52,208 bases of DNA from Candidatus Poribacteria bacterium. GTDB lineage: Bacteria > Poribacteria > WGA-4E > WGA-3G. Numbering within the stretch: the first letter of the stretch is position 1; each line of letters begins with the position of its first letter. Shown here one piece after another: positions 25,719-34,824 of this stretch. Position numbers and translations under genes: made by a program. Location of the stretch: NCBI GenBank assembly GCA_028824125.1, contig JAPPES010000056.1, forward strand, positions 1 through 52,208. Direction: 5' to 3'. A model generated the notes under the pieces. It was not told where the DNA came from. It made no database searches and saw nothing but the letters and a program-made list of their open reading frames with translations.

Positions 25719-26744
25719 ATGCGTATCAAATATGTTATTAGTATGTTCATATTAGTTTTCATGGTAGGTGGGGTTGTCTTAGCAGAGGATAGTGCGGAGA
25801 AATTAGTCTTTGCCATCCGTGAACCTTTACTGAATGAAGACGGTTTCCGAATCACAACACGAACGCTGGGAAGAGGACAAGATACAACAAATTGGTGGGA
25901 ATTCTATCAATATAACATCTGTACAATGAATCCGGATGGCACAGATTTCCGCAAACTCACTGATGATGGAGTTTCGCGCAAACCGCGCCTGTCACCAGAT
26001 AGGAAGCGAATTGCTTATATATCTGGGGTAGAGAAGAATAAATCACTATATATGATGAAGGCAGATGGGACCGAGAACAAACAACTGACTAAGAAACAGT
26101 ACGAGATTCACGATTTCTGGTGGTCCCCGTTAAGTCAAGCCGTTTTGATTGTAGTCGAGATTGAACGCGCAAAAGATCGACTGGAAAATTGGGAAGTAAC
26201 GGTTGATGGAAAAATAAAGCGATGGCGGACCCGGCAGTGGGCAGAAGGATGGCTGCATTGGAGTGCGGAAGGTGAAAAGGTTAAGGAACCGAATAGAAGG
26301 TTGCTTGAGGTTTTGCCGAAGGGGACAAGTTGGCCCGAGTGGTCACCAGACCGGAGATGGATCGCGTTTAAGACCGAGGGTTTCCTTGCACTTGCAGAAC
26401 CGTACGTCGTCAGTATGGGGAGGACATGGTTTCTGCAACAGGACGAACCACCGTGTGAAAACATTGAAGAGTGGTCACCAAATGGAAAACAGGTTTTGTT
26501 TTATACCTCAGGCAATATCTGTGTTGCCACTGTAGAGAAAGGGCGATTCAAGAGCTATCTGAATCTAAGTCTTTATCAAGGACGTGATGCCACCTGGAGC
26601 CCAGACGGTAGCCAAATTGCGTTTATCGGCGGTGATTCGGATGGGCGAAGCACCAGTGAAATCTTCCTTTTAGATGTTAAAACCGGCAAGATGCAACAAA
26701 TTTCCTCAACTATTTACGATTACTTTGATCTGCATTGGCGATAA
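25719..26744 (+). CDS. Exported TolB-like (PD40) beta-propeller protein
   Basis: The 341-residue protein has a signal peptide (MRIKYVISMFILVFMVGGVV, cleavage near LAE). It contains several TolB-type WD40-like blades: NICTMNPDGTDFRKLTDDG, KPRLSPDRKRIAYISG, LYMMKADGTENKQLT, WSPDRRWIAFKT, WSPDGSQIAFIGG and IFLLDVKTGKMQQIS. These form a six-bladed propeller in the periplasm or outside the cell that probably binds peptide or protein. It lacks the TolB N-terminal domain, so it is not TolB itself. AAGAAGGTGAAC precedes the ATG. The gene follows the FlgD-like relic and is followed 39 bases later by RNase J; cotranscription is possible but functionally unmotivated. Confidence 0.85.
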   Translation: MRIKYVISMFILVFMVGGVVLAEDSAEKLVFAIREPLLNEDGFRITTRTLGRGQDTTNWWEFYQYNICTMNPDGTDFRKLTDDGVSRKPRLSPDRKRIAYISGVEKNKSLYMMKADGTENKQLTKKQYEIHDFWWSPLSQAVLIVVEIERAKDRLENWEVTVDGKIKRWRTRQWAEGWLHWSAEGEKVKEPNRRLLEVLPKGTSWPEWSPDRRWIAFKTEGFLALAEPYVVSMGRTWFLQQDEPPCENIEEWSPNGKQVLFYTSGNICVATVEKGRFKSYLNLSLYQGRDATWSPDGSQIAFIGGDSDGRSTSEIFLLDVKTGKMQQISSTIYDYFDLHWR

Positions 26745-26783
26745 TGTAATCCATTAACTATAGGTAGCAACTTAGATTATCTT

Positions 26784-28469
26784 ATGACAAATCCAACAAT
26801 TATTAAAAATGAAGAAAGCATTTCGATTATTCCATTGGGAGGATTAGGGGAATTCGGACTCAACATGATGGTATACGAAACCGAAAATGACATCATCGTC
26901 ATTGATACAGGTTTCATGTTGCCGAATGCAGAAATGCCAGGGGTCGATCTGATATTTCCGGATATTCACTACCTCGTTGAACGAAAAGATAAGGTGCGCG
27001 GAATACTGCTAACACATGGGCACGAGGACCACATCGGTGCTTTGGCTTATGTGCTTCAACAGTTAGATGTGCCAGTTTACGGGACACAACTGACCCTTTC
27101 CATTGCAAGCGGTAGGTTGAAAGAATACGGTGTGTTGGATAAAGCGGAGTTGAACGCTATCGCGCCTGGGGATAATGTTAGTTTAGGCGATTTTTCTGCA
27201 GAATTCATTCATGTTACACATAGTATTCCAGATTCGGTTGCCATCGCGTTGCGAACCCCTATTGGTGTTATCGTTCATACTGGCGATTTCAAATTTGATA
27301 CGACACCTATTGATGGTAAATTGTCCGATATTCACACGTTAGCACGATTGGGTGCTGAAGAAGTTCTCTTATTGCTCTCCGATAGCACAAATGCTAATTG
27401 GCCGGGACAGACGCCTTCCGAACGTAGTATCTACGATGCAATAGACAGTATTTTTCAGAAAACAGAGCAGAAACTATTCCTTTGCACTTTTTCTTCAAGT
27501 ATACACCGTCTACAACAATTTATAGATTTAGCAGCAAAACATCGTAGACTCGTTGCTGTAACGGGGCGTTCCCTGACCAATAATGTCCGCATTGCCACAG
27601 AACTCGGTCATCTTGAACTGAACCCGGATTACCTAATTGATGCCCGCGATGTTGCTATGTTTAAACCGGATGAGGTTGTTATCTTAAGCACTGGCAGCCA
27701 GGGTGAACCGCGCTCCGCGATGGCATTGTTAGCACTTGACAATCACCCATTTTTGAAGGTCGAACCGAACGACACGGTCGTTATCTCTGCCCGCATAATC
27801 CCTGGTAACGAAAGGTCTATTGGGAATGTCGTAAACCATCTATTGAGACGCGGGGCTAACATATTCCATGAGCGCAACGCAAATGTCCACGTTTCCGGGC
27901 ACGGTTCAAGTGAAGACCTGAAACTGATGCTTAATCTCTTGAAACCTAAGTTTTTCGTGCCGATACACGGCGAATATCAGAACCTTGTCCGACATGCCGA
28001 GCTTGCTGAATCTGTCGGTATTCCAAGCAGCAACATTAAAGTAGCTGAAGATGGCGAACTGATCTGTCTCACGCCTGACTCGTGTGAAGTGTTTGAGCGT
28101 CAAGGACGATCTGGGAGGGTGTTAGTTGATGGGAAACCGGAAATTGAACTTGAAGATATTGTTCTGCGCGACCGCATTCAACTTTCACAAGATGGCATGG
28201 TGATTCCCATTATTGTACTGCATAGTGATGGGGGGGCGATTGCAACTGAACCCGAAATAATTTCTCGTGGTTTTGTCTATATGGATGAATCTGAAGACCT
28301 TTTCACTGAAGCGAAAGAGATTACTCGGAAGGTCATTGAAAATATGAGCGGTGAACAGAAACACGAAACAGAAATAGTGCAGGATGCAATACGAGGCGCA
28401 CTGCGTCGGTTTTTCTCGAAGCAAATGAAGAGAAGTCCGTTAGTTCTGCCTGTTGTGATGCGGGTTTAG
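26784..28469 (+). CDS. rnj: Ribonuclease J
   Basis: RNase J is a metallo-beta-lactamase/beta-CASP enzyme with 5'-3' exonuclease and endonuclease activity, central to mRNA turnover where RNase E is lacking. The 561 residues match the family length. The zinc motif is THGHEDHIGAL (near residue 76), followed by HTGDFKFD and the beta-CASP segments SDSTNANWPGQTPSE, TGRSLTNNVRIA, STGSQGEPRSAM and VSGHGSSEDLKLML, plus the C-terminal PIHGEYQNLVRHAELAESVG region. The start ATG has AGGTAGCAAC upstream. It is a single-copy housekeeping gene and shows no defect. Confidence 0.97.
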   Translation: MTNPTIIKNEESISIIPLGGLGEFGLNMMVYETENDIIVIDTGFMLPNAEMPGVDLIFPDIHYLVERKDKVRGILLTHGHEDHIGALAYVLQQLDVPVYGTQLTLSIASGRLKEYGVLDKAELNAIAPGDNVSLGDFSAEFIHVTHSIPDSVAIALRTPIGVIVHTGDFKFDTTPIDGKLSDIHTLARLGAEEVLLLLSDSTNANWPGQTPSERSIYDAIDSIFQKTEQKLFLCTFSSSIHRLQQFIDLAAKHRRLVAVTGRSLTNNVRIATELGHLELNPDYLIDARDVAMFKPDEVVILSTGSQGEPRSAMALLALDNHPFLKVEPNDTVVISARIIPGNERSIGNVVNHLLRRGANIFHERNANVHVSGHGSSEDLKLMLNLLKPKFFVPIHGEYQNLVRHAELAESVGIPSSNIKVAEDGELICLTPDSCEVFERQGRSGRVLVDGKPEIELEDIVLRDRIQLSQDGMVIPIIVLHSDGGAIATEPEIISRGFVYMDESEDLFTEAKEITRKVIENMSGEQKHETEIVQDAIRGALRRFFSKQMKRSPLVLPVVMRV

Positions 28470-28486
28470 CGAGACTTATAGAGTTG

Positions 28487-28525
28487 CGGCGTTTACAGTT
28501 ACGCGATTCGTTGTATCTCTTATTT
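28487..28525. repeat. Degenerate copy of the GCGCAATGAATTGCGC module
   Basis: CGGCGTTTACAGTTACGCGA and the following TTCGTTGTATC resemble, with several substitutions, the plus-strand sequence at 35679-35709 (GGCGTTTGTAGTCGCGCAAT...). It is too degraded to form a strong hairpin and lies in the spacer after rnj. Confidence 0.35.
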
Positions 28526-28606
28526 GTAGAGTGGTCTCTGTTCTCCGCTTGATTATCGTCTAAATCAAGATTTCAGAATTTACAAGATTATTGGTGGTAT
28601 AAGTTT

Positions 28607-29836
28607 ATGATGCGGAAATCGTGTATAATAAAATCGCAGACTTTTAGTAGATACTGCACACATATCGCATTGGTCATTCTCATTTTGACAGCATGTTTTA
28701 TTGTCGGTTGCGAAAGGATTCCGACTGATGTTATCACTGTAGCACCCGTTAATAAAGTTGCAGTTGCTACCATTTCCGCGATAGACGGAAGTAGTTTGAC
28801 TGGTACAGCCACGTTCACGGAAACAGACAGTGGGGTTCACGTTGTAATTGAGATTCAGAATGCCACACCTGGCTTGCATGCAACACATCTTCATATAGGC
28901 AGCAATTGCGATGATGTAGGACCGCATTGGCATCCTATGGGTGTTCCGGCAGGCACAGTCGGTGTGCCTGTGGCAGAAGCGACACTTGACATGTTGCCTA
29001 TTGGTATAGGTGAAATCGGCAACATTCCAGTTGGGGAAGATGGCGCAGGTGTGTTAGAATTTACAACGCCGTTCTGGTCTGTTGGTGGCGACGCAAACAC
29101 CGATATTCTTGGTAAACTGATTCTTATCCACGAAACGGGTGATACCTTCCAAACAAATCCACATGCACATCATACAGCGATGCCGAACATTGATGCAAAT
29201 GCGGGGGCACATACCCATAATATAGGGCAAATGCAGATGGTACAAACCACCCACGTTTGCACATTAGCTGTGCTTGGTCAGCAGATTGACTTAGAAGCAG
29301 ATCACCATCTTCCCGGTCAAGCGGTGAACCCACATAGTCACGATATACTGGAGCTACTGCTTACATGTTTTGTGAGTGCTGAACAGTTAGCCGATCCCAG
29401 AATTCTAACTAAAATCCCGCTGAAAGGATCGCCAGAACATCAAGCATTCTTGAAAATTGAACCCAAGAGTTTAGCTGCTTATCATGAATTTTTTATGTCT
29501 ATAGAGTTACCCGTAGCTCCCGACTTTTTTACAAATCAATATAAACAGCTCTTTCCTACCGGAGCACCTAAAGCATTTGAACAAGAAATGCGGAAGAGGT
29601 TAACACATCTCTATATTACATCAGGTATAGATTTTGAAAATCTGACAGATATGATTGGTTATAACGTGCTTCTTACCAATTTCCTGGATGAACGGACTAC
29701 TGCTTGGGTGTTAGGTTATTTTCAAGGGGACGATGGAGCTTTCGGTGAGTGGATTGTCTCGGTGCTTAAAGCGGTGCAGGTTAGACCAGGGGGCGGTTCT
29801 CGTATCGGTTGCGGTGTGATTGGGTTGATGGAATAA
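28607..29836 (+). CDS. Lipoprotein with Cu/Zn superoxide dismutase-like domain and His-rich insert
   Basis: The 409-residue product begins with a lipoprotein signal (LVILILTAC or FIVGC as lipobox). Residues about 55-190 follow the Cu/Zn-SOD fold: PGLHATHLHIGSNCDDVGPHW mimics the G-x-H-G-F-H-x-H-x-x-G-x-C block, GEIGNIPVGEDGAG the D-x-G-N block, and GKLILIHETGDTF the R-x-x-x-V-H block. Metal-ligand histidines are plentiful. A histidine-rich stretch (NPHAHHTAMPNID, GAHTHNIGQ, DHHLPGQAVNPHSHD) follows, then an alpha-helical C-terminal half (about 260-409) I do not recognise. The arginine of the active-site channel is not evident, so true dismutase activity is uncertain; copper or zinc binding is more likely. 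The gene is monocistronic. Confidence 0.7.
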   Translation: MMRKSCIIKSQTFSRYCTHIALVILILTACFIVGCERIPTDVITVAPVNKVAVATISAIDGSSLTGTATFTETDSGVHVVIEIQNATPGLHATHLHIGSNCDDVGPHWHPMGVPAGTVGVPVAEATLDMLPIGIGEIGNIPVGEDGAGVLEFTTPFWSVGGDANTDILGKLILIHETGDTFQTNPHAHHTAMPNIDANAGAHTHNIGQMQMVQTTHVCTLAVLGQQIDLEADHHLPGQAVNPHSHDILELLLTCFVSAEQLADPRILTKIPLKGSPEHQAFLKIEPKSLAAYHEFFMSIELPVAPDFFTNQYKQLFPTGAPKAFEQEMRKRLTHLYITSGIDFENLTDMIGYNVLLTNFLDERTTAWVLGYFQGDDGAFGEWIVSVLKAVQVRPGGGSRIGCGVIGLME

Positions 29837-29870
29837 AGATACCAAACAATTTTGAACGGTGGAGGGAAAT

Positions 29871-30866
29871 ATGGCGAAAGTACGAATGGCACAGTATGGG
29901 ACGAAACACGGACACGCACGCGGGAAGATGCAAGCGATGCTTGTTAATCCCGATGTTGAGGTAGCGGGGGTGTTTGAACCTGATGAAGAACGACGCGCGC
30001 AACTACAAAAAAATGACAGTTGGGCTAATGATGTCCACTGGTTTACAGATGCAGCAGAGATGCTTGAAGATGAATCGATTGTAGCGGTTGCTTCTGAGGG
30101 GAACAACGCTGAAAGTTTAGATCAAACAGAAGAGATTGTGAATGTTGATAAACACGTATGGTACGATAAACCCGCAGGCGAAAACTGGGAGCAGTGGCAA
30201 CGTGTTATTAATACCGCACAAGAAAAATCGCTATTGGTTCAGATGGGGTATATGCTGCGGTATCATTCCAGTTTTAAACAGGTAACAGAATGGGCAAGAT
30301 CGGGATTTTTGGGGAACGTGTTCTCAGTTCGGGCGCACATGTCAACTAATATATCCAAGGAAGCACGTACGCGGATTAGTCAACATGTTGGTGGTATCTT
30401 CTTCGATTTAGGTGGACATGTGCTTGATCAAATTGTTTGGATGCTGGGAAGACCTGAAAAAGTTACGAGTTTTCTACGCAACGATGGTGGGTCAGTGGAA
30501 CCTTTCAAAGATAATACGCTTACTGTTTATGAATATGAACAGGGCATGGCGTTTATCACGATTTCTGCTTTGGAACCGCGCCCGATGGCACGCCGATTTG
30601 AGGTGTATGGGACTGAAGGGAGTGCCATCATTGTTGAACCGTTTGAACCGGGACATACGATTCGGCTCTGTTTACAAAGTGCTAAAGAAGGATATTCAGA
30701 GGGTGAACAGATTGTTAAGATAGATGGTGAGAGTCGTCAACGTTTATATGAGTTGGAACTGGATGCATTTTTGGCAACTATCGGAGGCACGCAATCGCCT
30801 GATAGACCTATATCGCACGAGTTGTTAGTGCAAGAAACACTTTTGCGAGCGACAGGGGTTATTTAA
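29871..30866 (+). CDS. Gfo/Idh/MocA-family oxidoreductase
   Basis: The 331-residue protein starts at the ATG at 29871 (MAKVRMAQYG) with GGAGGG 5 bases upstream; an in-frame GTG at 29859 is less likely. The N-terminal Rossmann part reads YGTKHGHARGKM, DVEVAGVFEPDEERRAQL and the HVWYDKPAGENWEQW block that corresponds to the family's E-K-P loop (here D-K-P). The C-terminal alpha/beta domain has GGIFFDLGGHVLDQIVWMLG, including the conserved substrate-binding D-x-G-x-H-x-x-D pattern. Family members oxidise or reduce sugars and related polyols with NAD(P). The substrate is unknown. A MITE-like element lies just downstream. Confidence 0.92.
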   Translation: MAKVRMAQYGTKHGHARGKMQAMLVNPDVEVAGVFEPDEERRAQLQKNDSWANDVHWFTDAAEMLEDESIVAVASEGNNAESLDQTEEIVNVDKHVWYDKPAGENWEQWQRVINTAQEKSLLVQMGYMLRYHSSFKQVTEWARSGFLGNVFSVRAHMSTNISKEARTRISQHVGGIFFDLGGHVLDQIVWMLGRPEKVTSFLRNDGGSVEPFKDNTLTVYEYEQGMAFITISALEPRPMARRFEVYGTEGSAIIVEPFEPGHTIRLCLQSAKEGYSEGEQIVKIDGESRQRLYELELDAFLATIGGTQSPDRPISHELLVQETLLRATGVI

Positions 30867-30908
30867 TATAAGGTTCGTCAGTTTTCAGGGCAAGAATCAT
30901 GACAAATA

Positions 30909-31034
30909 ATACCAAATTAACGCGATTCCTTTCGGTAGGCGGGGAATGCCTTAATGGCATTCATACCGTTGATTTGGCGTTTTGTAAACGCGCCTAATGC
31001 CAAGAAAAGAAGATAAATCCAATTAATTTGGTAT
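30909..31034. repeat. MITE-like element with ATACCAAATTAA ends
   Basis: ATACCAAATTAA at 30909-30920 is perfectly mirrored by TTAATTTGGTAT at 31023-31034. Inside is a 45-bp module (30933-30977) containing the hairpin GAATGCCTTAATGGCATTC; it recurs, inverted and 96% identical, at 34315-34359 inside a TATAGT-type element. It sits between converging genes and may serve as their terminator. Confidence 0.65.
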
Positions 31035-31079
31035 AACAGGCCTAACAGATAGCCGAAAACAGATAACTGAAAACTTAGG

Positions 31080-31745
31080 TTAATCTTCCAAGCCGCCTGT
31101 CCACTTGAGGCATCCAGTGATATGCTCGTGAAACCAAGGTTGACTCCATAACACATCAGGGTGACCGAGTGCGGTGTACATCACACGCCCTTCACCATAC
31201 GTATGACACCATCCGAGCGCATAATCGTTATCATCTCGATTGCCGCGGGAAACGTCAATGGAATCGTTGTCTAAACGCATTAGCACATGTGTTTTCTCAC
31301 GGGACCAACTTTTGAACGTATAGATTTCATCAACGACCTTGAAATTATCACCGAGCATACGTGTTGCAGGATGGTCGGTATCTTCAACGATGACATTGAC
31401 CTCTTCGTGCCACGGATGTCCATTGAAATAGCCACCAAGCATTTCGCCATATTCTGGCCAATCGTAGAACGTGTCGGTAGCGTTGTGGATACCGAAGAAG
31501 CCTTTGCCGTTTCGGATAAAGTTAAGCAGTGCCGCTTTTTGTGAATCATTAAACGGCAAATTTCCTGTTGTTGCGAATGCAACAATGTCCTGTTTTGCTA
31601 AATTATCTGCGGTGATTCGGTCACAGCGATGGGTGGTGTTAACTGTCCATCCGTTTGCTGCACCGATCTCTTTCAGCGCTACTTCGGCATTCGGTAAATA
31701 ACTATGCTCAAAGCCAGCAGAATGACGTAACATCAGTATGTTCAT
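31080..31745 (-). CDS. ThuA-like domain protein
   Basis: The 221-residue protein belongs to the ThuA/trehalose-utilisation family with a class I glutamine-amidotransferase-like fold. Typical blocks are MLRHSAGFEHSYLPNAEVAL, ATTGNLPFNDSQKAALLNFI, GKGFFGIHNATDTFYDWPEY, the GGYFNGHPWHEEV block, and a final GRVMYTALGHPDVLWSQPWF. In this family the GIH and LGH histidines line the active-site cleft. Its role in sugar metabolism is loosely known; adjacent Gfo/Idh and ThuA genes are common partners in sugar utilisation, although here they converge rather than share an operon. AAAGGA precedes the ATG by 7 bases. Confidence 0.9.
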   Translation of the reverse strand: MNILMLRHSAGFEHSYLPNAEVALKEIGAANGWTVNTTHRCDRITADNLAKQDIVAFATTGNLPFNDSQKAALLNFIRNGKGFFGIHNATDTFYDWPEYGEMLGGYFNGHPWHEEVNVIVEDTDHPATRMLGDNFKVVDEIYTFKSWSREKTHVLMRLDNDSIDVSRGNRDDNDYALGWCHTYGEGRVMYTALGHPDVLWSQPWFHEHITGCLKWTGGLED

Positions 31746-31928
31746 TGTATATTCCTTTCGGAACTTGCAATTTATTGATATTATATAGGATTTTATGAAA
31801 AAATGGTATCATAAAAGAGAATCACAATGTTAAAACACCAACAAATATAATAGATTCAAAAAAGATTGGCAAATTGAAGTTTTTTGTGGCATTATTATGT
31901 AAAGAGATTTTGGAGAAGGAGCAAAACA

Positions 31929-32873
31929 TTGAAATTCTTTAAAAAAGGCGAAGAAAATAAAGAAAAACCTAATTCACCAACACAATCACATCCTGAATTG
32001 AAGGTTATCAGTGGGGCTGAGATTTCTGGTACACGTACGCAACGACCATCTCCCCAACAGCAAGCCCCGCAACAGAACATCACATTGCCAAACATAAAAT
32101 ATAAAATTGCAGTTGCAAGTGGAAAAGGGGGTGTCGGCAAATCCACTGTTGCAACGAATTTAGCGATCTCACTTGCGAAAGCTGGTGCCGCAGTTGGATT
32201 GATGGACGCTGATGCTTATGGTCCCAGCATCCCGACAATGATGGGTATTCAGGAGAATCCTCAAACAAGCCCAGAGCGGAAACTGATTCCTCTTGTGCGC
32301 CACGATATTAAATTGATGTCAATTGGATTTATGGTGCCTGAGGAACAGGCGATGATCTGGCGCGGCCCGATGTTGCATAGTGCTATCCGTCAATTTTTGA
32401 GCGATGTGGATTGGGGTGAACTGGAATACCTCATTATTGATTTACCTCCTGGAACTGGAGATGTTGCACTTACCTTAACACAAGCGATTCCTCTTACAGG
32501 CGCGGTTATTGTGACAACACCACAAGATGTTGCTTTGGCAGATGTGCGGCGCGGGGTTGCTATGTTTGAACGTCTCGGTGTTCCGATTCTGGGGATTATT
32601 GAAAATATGAGTTATTTTCTCTGCCCACACTGCAATGAAAAAACGGAGATTTTCAGAGCAGATGGCGGTAAAAATACGAGTGAACGATTAGGTGTCGCTT
32701 TTTTGGGGGAAATCCCACTTGACGCTGAAGTTTGCACAGCCGGAGATATGGGTGTACCCATCGTTGCAGGGTATCCTGAGTCCCCACAAGCCGCAGCTTT
32801 TGGTTCTGTTGCCGCAGAATTAGATACAGTGTTGCAAGAAAGTGGAGAAGAGGATGAATTGACTATTCTTTAG
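31929..32873 (+). CDS. mrp: Mrp/NBP35-type iron-sulfur cluster carrier ATPase
   Basis: This P-loop protein is thought to carry and transfer Fe-S clusters. The deviant Walker A is SGKGGVGKSTVATNLA, followed by MDADAYGPSIPTMMG, the DLPPGTGDVALTL switch and the cluster-binding CPHC pair in NMSYFLCPHCNEKTEIF. I place the start at the TTG at 31929 because AAGGAG lies 7 bases ahead. An upstream GTG (31884) would add WHYYVKRF..., which lacks a ribosome site. The product is then 314 residues and lacks the N-terminal MIP18/DUF59 domain found in many Mrp proteins. The gene converges with the next one across 16 bases. Confidence 0.92.
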   Translation: MKFFKKGEENKEKPNSPTQSHPELKVISGAEISGTRTQRPSPQQQAPQQNITLPNIKYKIAVASGKGGVGKSTVATNLAISLAKAGAAVGLMDADAYGPSIPTMMGIQENPQTSPERKLIPLVRHDIKLMSIGFMVPEEQAMIWRGPMLHSAIRQFLSDVDWGELEYLIIDLPPGTGDVALTLTQAIPLTGAVIVTTPQDVALADVRRGVAMFERLGVPILGIIENMSYFLCPHCNEKTEIFRADGGKNTSERLGVAFLGEIPLDAEVCTAGDMGVPIVAGYPESPQAAAFGSVAAELDTVLQESGEEDELTIL

Positions 32874-32889
32874 GTAATTGAATCTTTGT

Positions 32890-33360
32890 CTAAAGTTGTA
32901 TACCCATCACATCAGCAATAAGGCGCATCGCGTGTTGGAGTAGGTCACCTTCTTTGACAAGTTCTTGAGATGTTGTCCCTCCAAGGTTGTTGTTCAAATC
33001 TTCAAGTGGAGAAAACCCGAAATTCTCCATCCCTTCCAGCATTCCCTCAAGGTAACCGAGTCCTGGCAATTCTAAGTTTCGTGCATTGTCAAGCATTCGG
33101 TAAAACATGATGTCGTCATCGTAGTATTTCTCATATAGGGATGGATAACCTTCATATTTGTCAAGTGATTTTTCATCTTGCTCTGATATTTCCCATAGCC
33201 CGCCTTTTACGGATTTGCCTTGGGCGGGAATTATATCAGCATAGTATCTGAAAACAAGTTGATATCCTTGCAGCGTATATACGCCGAGGGGCACGGCGTT
33301 TTGACATCGCCACTGCATGTGTTTGATATTGAGATTTGAGCCGTAGGCGAAGTATTTCAT
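32890..33360 (-). CDS. Gamma-glutamylcyclotransferase-like (AIG2/GGCT) protein
   Basis: The 156-residue protein has the family's opening FAYGSNLN (substrate-binding loop, residues 4-11) and a conserved glutamate at about position 70 in SLDKYEGYP, the general acid/base of gamma-glutamylcyclotransferases. The central GGLWEISEQDEKSLDKYEG is diagnostic. Such enzymes release 5-oxoproline from gamma-glutamyl amines or peptides; the precise substrate is unknown. It lies 19 bases downstream of a lipoprotein gene on the same strand. Its start has no strong Shine-Dalgarno, so translation may be coupled. Confidence 0.92.
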   Translation of the reverse strand: MKYFAYGSNLNIKHMQWRCQNAVPLGVYTLQGYQLVFRYYADIIPAQGKSVKGGLWEISEQDEKSLDKYEGYPSLYEKYYDDDIMFYRMLDNARNLELPGLGYLEGMLEGMENFGFSPLEDLNNNLGGTTSQELVKEGDLLQHAMRLIADVMGIQL

Positions 33361-33379
33361 GGTTCACTTGTGTATCGTT

Positions 33380-34042
33380 TCAATTTGAATCGTACTGACC
33401 TTCGCGTTGCGTGTCAGATTTTGCTGCCTTAGTTTCTGCAGCAGATTTGTAACCGTAAATCTCAATTTCACTGATTCTGGCGGGGTATTTGGGACGAGAT
33501 TTCTTGTCACCATTAGCTCCGGACATTTCTTTTTCCTTTGGCGTAGTACTTTGGCGAACACCGGCCTTTTCTCTTCTCCTTATAGCGTCATCATCTGTTG
33601 TGTCTGTAACTAAAATTCGAAGATGATCTGTTGAAAAAGTGTTTAATAAGGGAATTACAATAGGGTATGATTTGACGCCTTTTATTTCTTTTATTAAACG
33701 CCAGTCAGTTTCAGAAAGAGCACTACCCCCTTTATCTACATAGATGTTAAGCTTTTTGATATTATCTGAATGGATTACGATCCGTCTGATATTCTTTTTT
33801 TCGGGGAACTTGATGGAAACAACTGACCCCCAAGTTGATCCATAAGCGGCGCGTTTTCTAATAGCCTTTGTCAGACCGACGGTGTTGAGATCTCCATCAA
33901 TCATTTGTGGGCTTGACGCATTGACACCATCCATCAGCGCGTAATTTTCGCTCCATTCTTGTTCTGAAAATAGGGTAGTACATCCTGTCATAATTAGTGA
34001 TAAACAGAAAATCGAAAGTGAAAGGGTGAACCTGAAAATCAT
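33380..34042 (-). CDS. Lipoprotein with discoidin-like (F5/8 type C) fold
   Basis: The 220-residue product has a lipoprotein signal (IFCLSLIMTGC, lipobox MTGC). The mature part resembles a galactose-binding-like sandwich: an N-terminal 'MIDGDLNTVG' loop, SVVSIKFPEKKNIRRIVIHS, LNIYVDKGG, DWRLIKEI, DHLRILVTDTTDDD and the terminal PARISEIEIYGY, which is the usual end of discoidin domains. A low-complexity charged tail of about 25 residues follows. It is probably anchored to a membrane and binds a carbohydrate or other ligand. An AAGGAG site precedes the ATG. The next gene (GGCT-like) is 19 bases downstream. Family assignment is by pattern only. Confidence 0.7.
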   Translation of the reverse strand: MIFRFTLSLSIFCLSLIMTGCTTLFSEQEWSENYALMDGVNASSPQMIDGDLNTVGLTKAIRKRAAYGSTWGSVVSIKFPEKKNIRRIVIHSDNIKKLNIYVDKGGSALSETDWRLIKEIKGVKSYPIVIPLLNTFSTDHLRILVTDTTDDDAIRRREKAGVRQSTTPKEKEMSGANGDKKSRPKYPARISEIEIYGYKSAAETKAAKSDTQREGQYDSN

Positions 34043-34259
34043 CTTATAACTCCTTGTAACACAACAAACTTCCAGTTTTATGAATTTTTATGACGCAAAC
34101 TGAATTAAAAAAAACTTGGTGAATAACGAACCATTCACGATTAAAAAGGTATCTGCATGTCTAAAATCTTGTCTGTAGCAACTTGGGTTATAATATTAAC
34201 CTTTTTTATCGTATAAAGTCAACCAAATTTATTCTTCTTAGAACCATTCAATTCTCTAT

Positions 34260-34376
34260 TATGGTGGATTTTAGAATTATTTGGACACTTTGTGCTGGCA
34301 AGGTCAGGAAACCTCCAAATCAACGGTATGAATGCCATTTAGGCATTCCCCGTCTACCGAAGGATAAAAGTGTCTA
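34260..34376. repeat. Degenerate TATAGT-type MITE carrying the 45-bp hairpin module
   Basis: The left terminus TATGGTGGATTTTAGAATTA differs from the family consensus by two transitions. The right side is eroded; GTGTC near 34370 begins the expected inner part of the repeat, and the eroded outer tip may reach 34396, inside the end of the next gene. The interior module at 34315-34359 matches the 30933-30977 module in inverted orientation with two differences. Confidence 0.5.
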
Positions 34377-34389
34377 TTGATTTTCTAAT

Positions 34390-34824
34390 TCACTTAGGGA
34401 TACGCCGGACCCATAACAACAATGCGACATTCATGCCACCCACGAAACCGAAAACGTAAGATTGTATTCCTGCTAACTGAGCCATCGATCTAATTAAGAT
34501 GATCCCAACGACTGGCAAGCCAAGGGCAAAACAGGTAAAATATGTCAAACTTTTCGCGCCTTTTGCTTGCCAGAAAGTTATCTCTCGTTTCAAGACTTGT
34601 AGATATGATTTTTCCCAAAGTCGCGATGTCCACTTTCCGTTTATAAACCCGAGTACAATGCCGAAGGCATAACCGAAACTTGACCAGCGCAGATCAAGCC
34701 ACGGAAATTTAGAAATTGCTGCGACCCACAAGACCTCACCTATAAATGTAACGATGATAAATGCCCAAAAAACAGGCAATTTCATATAGAAGGGAAGTAA
34801 GCGGCGCGATAATTTATTGTTCAT
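34390..34824 (-). CDS. Small integral membrane protein of unknown function
   Basis: The 144-residue protein has four hydrophobic segments: FWAFIIVTFIGEVLWVAAI, FGYAFGIVLGFINGK, YFTCFALGLPVVGIILI and YVFGFVGGMNVALLLWV. It has a basic N-terminus and a short basic C-terminus. I do not recognise a family. Its ATG overlaps the purQ stop by 4 bases (ATGA), so it is translationally coupled to purQ. A purine-related transport or regulatory role is conceivable, but nothing in the sequence shows it. The C-terminus borders a decayed MITE. Confidence 0.65.
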   Translation of the reverse strand: MNNKLSRRLLPFYMKLPVFWAFIIVTFIGEVLWVAAISKFPWLDLRWSSFGYAFGIVLGFINGKWTSRLWEKSYLQVLKREITFWQAKGAKSLTYFTCFALGLPVVGIILIRSMAQLAGIQSYVFGFVGGMNVALLLWVRRIPK

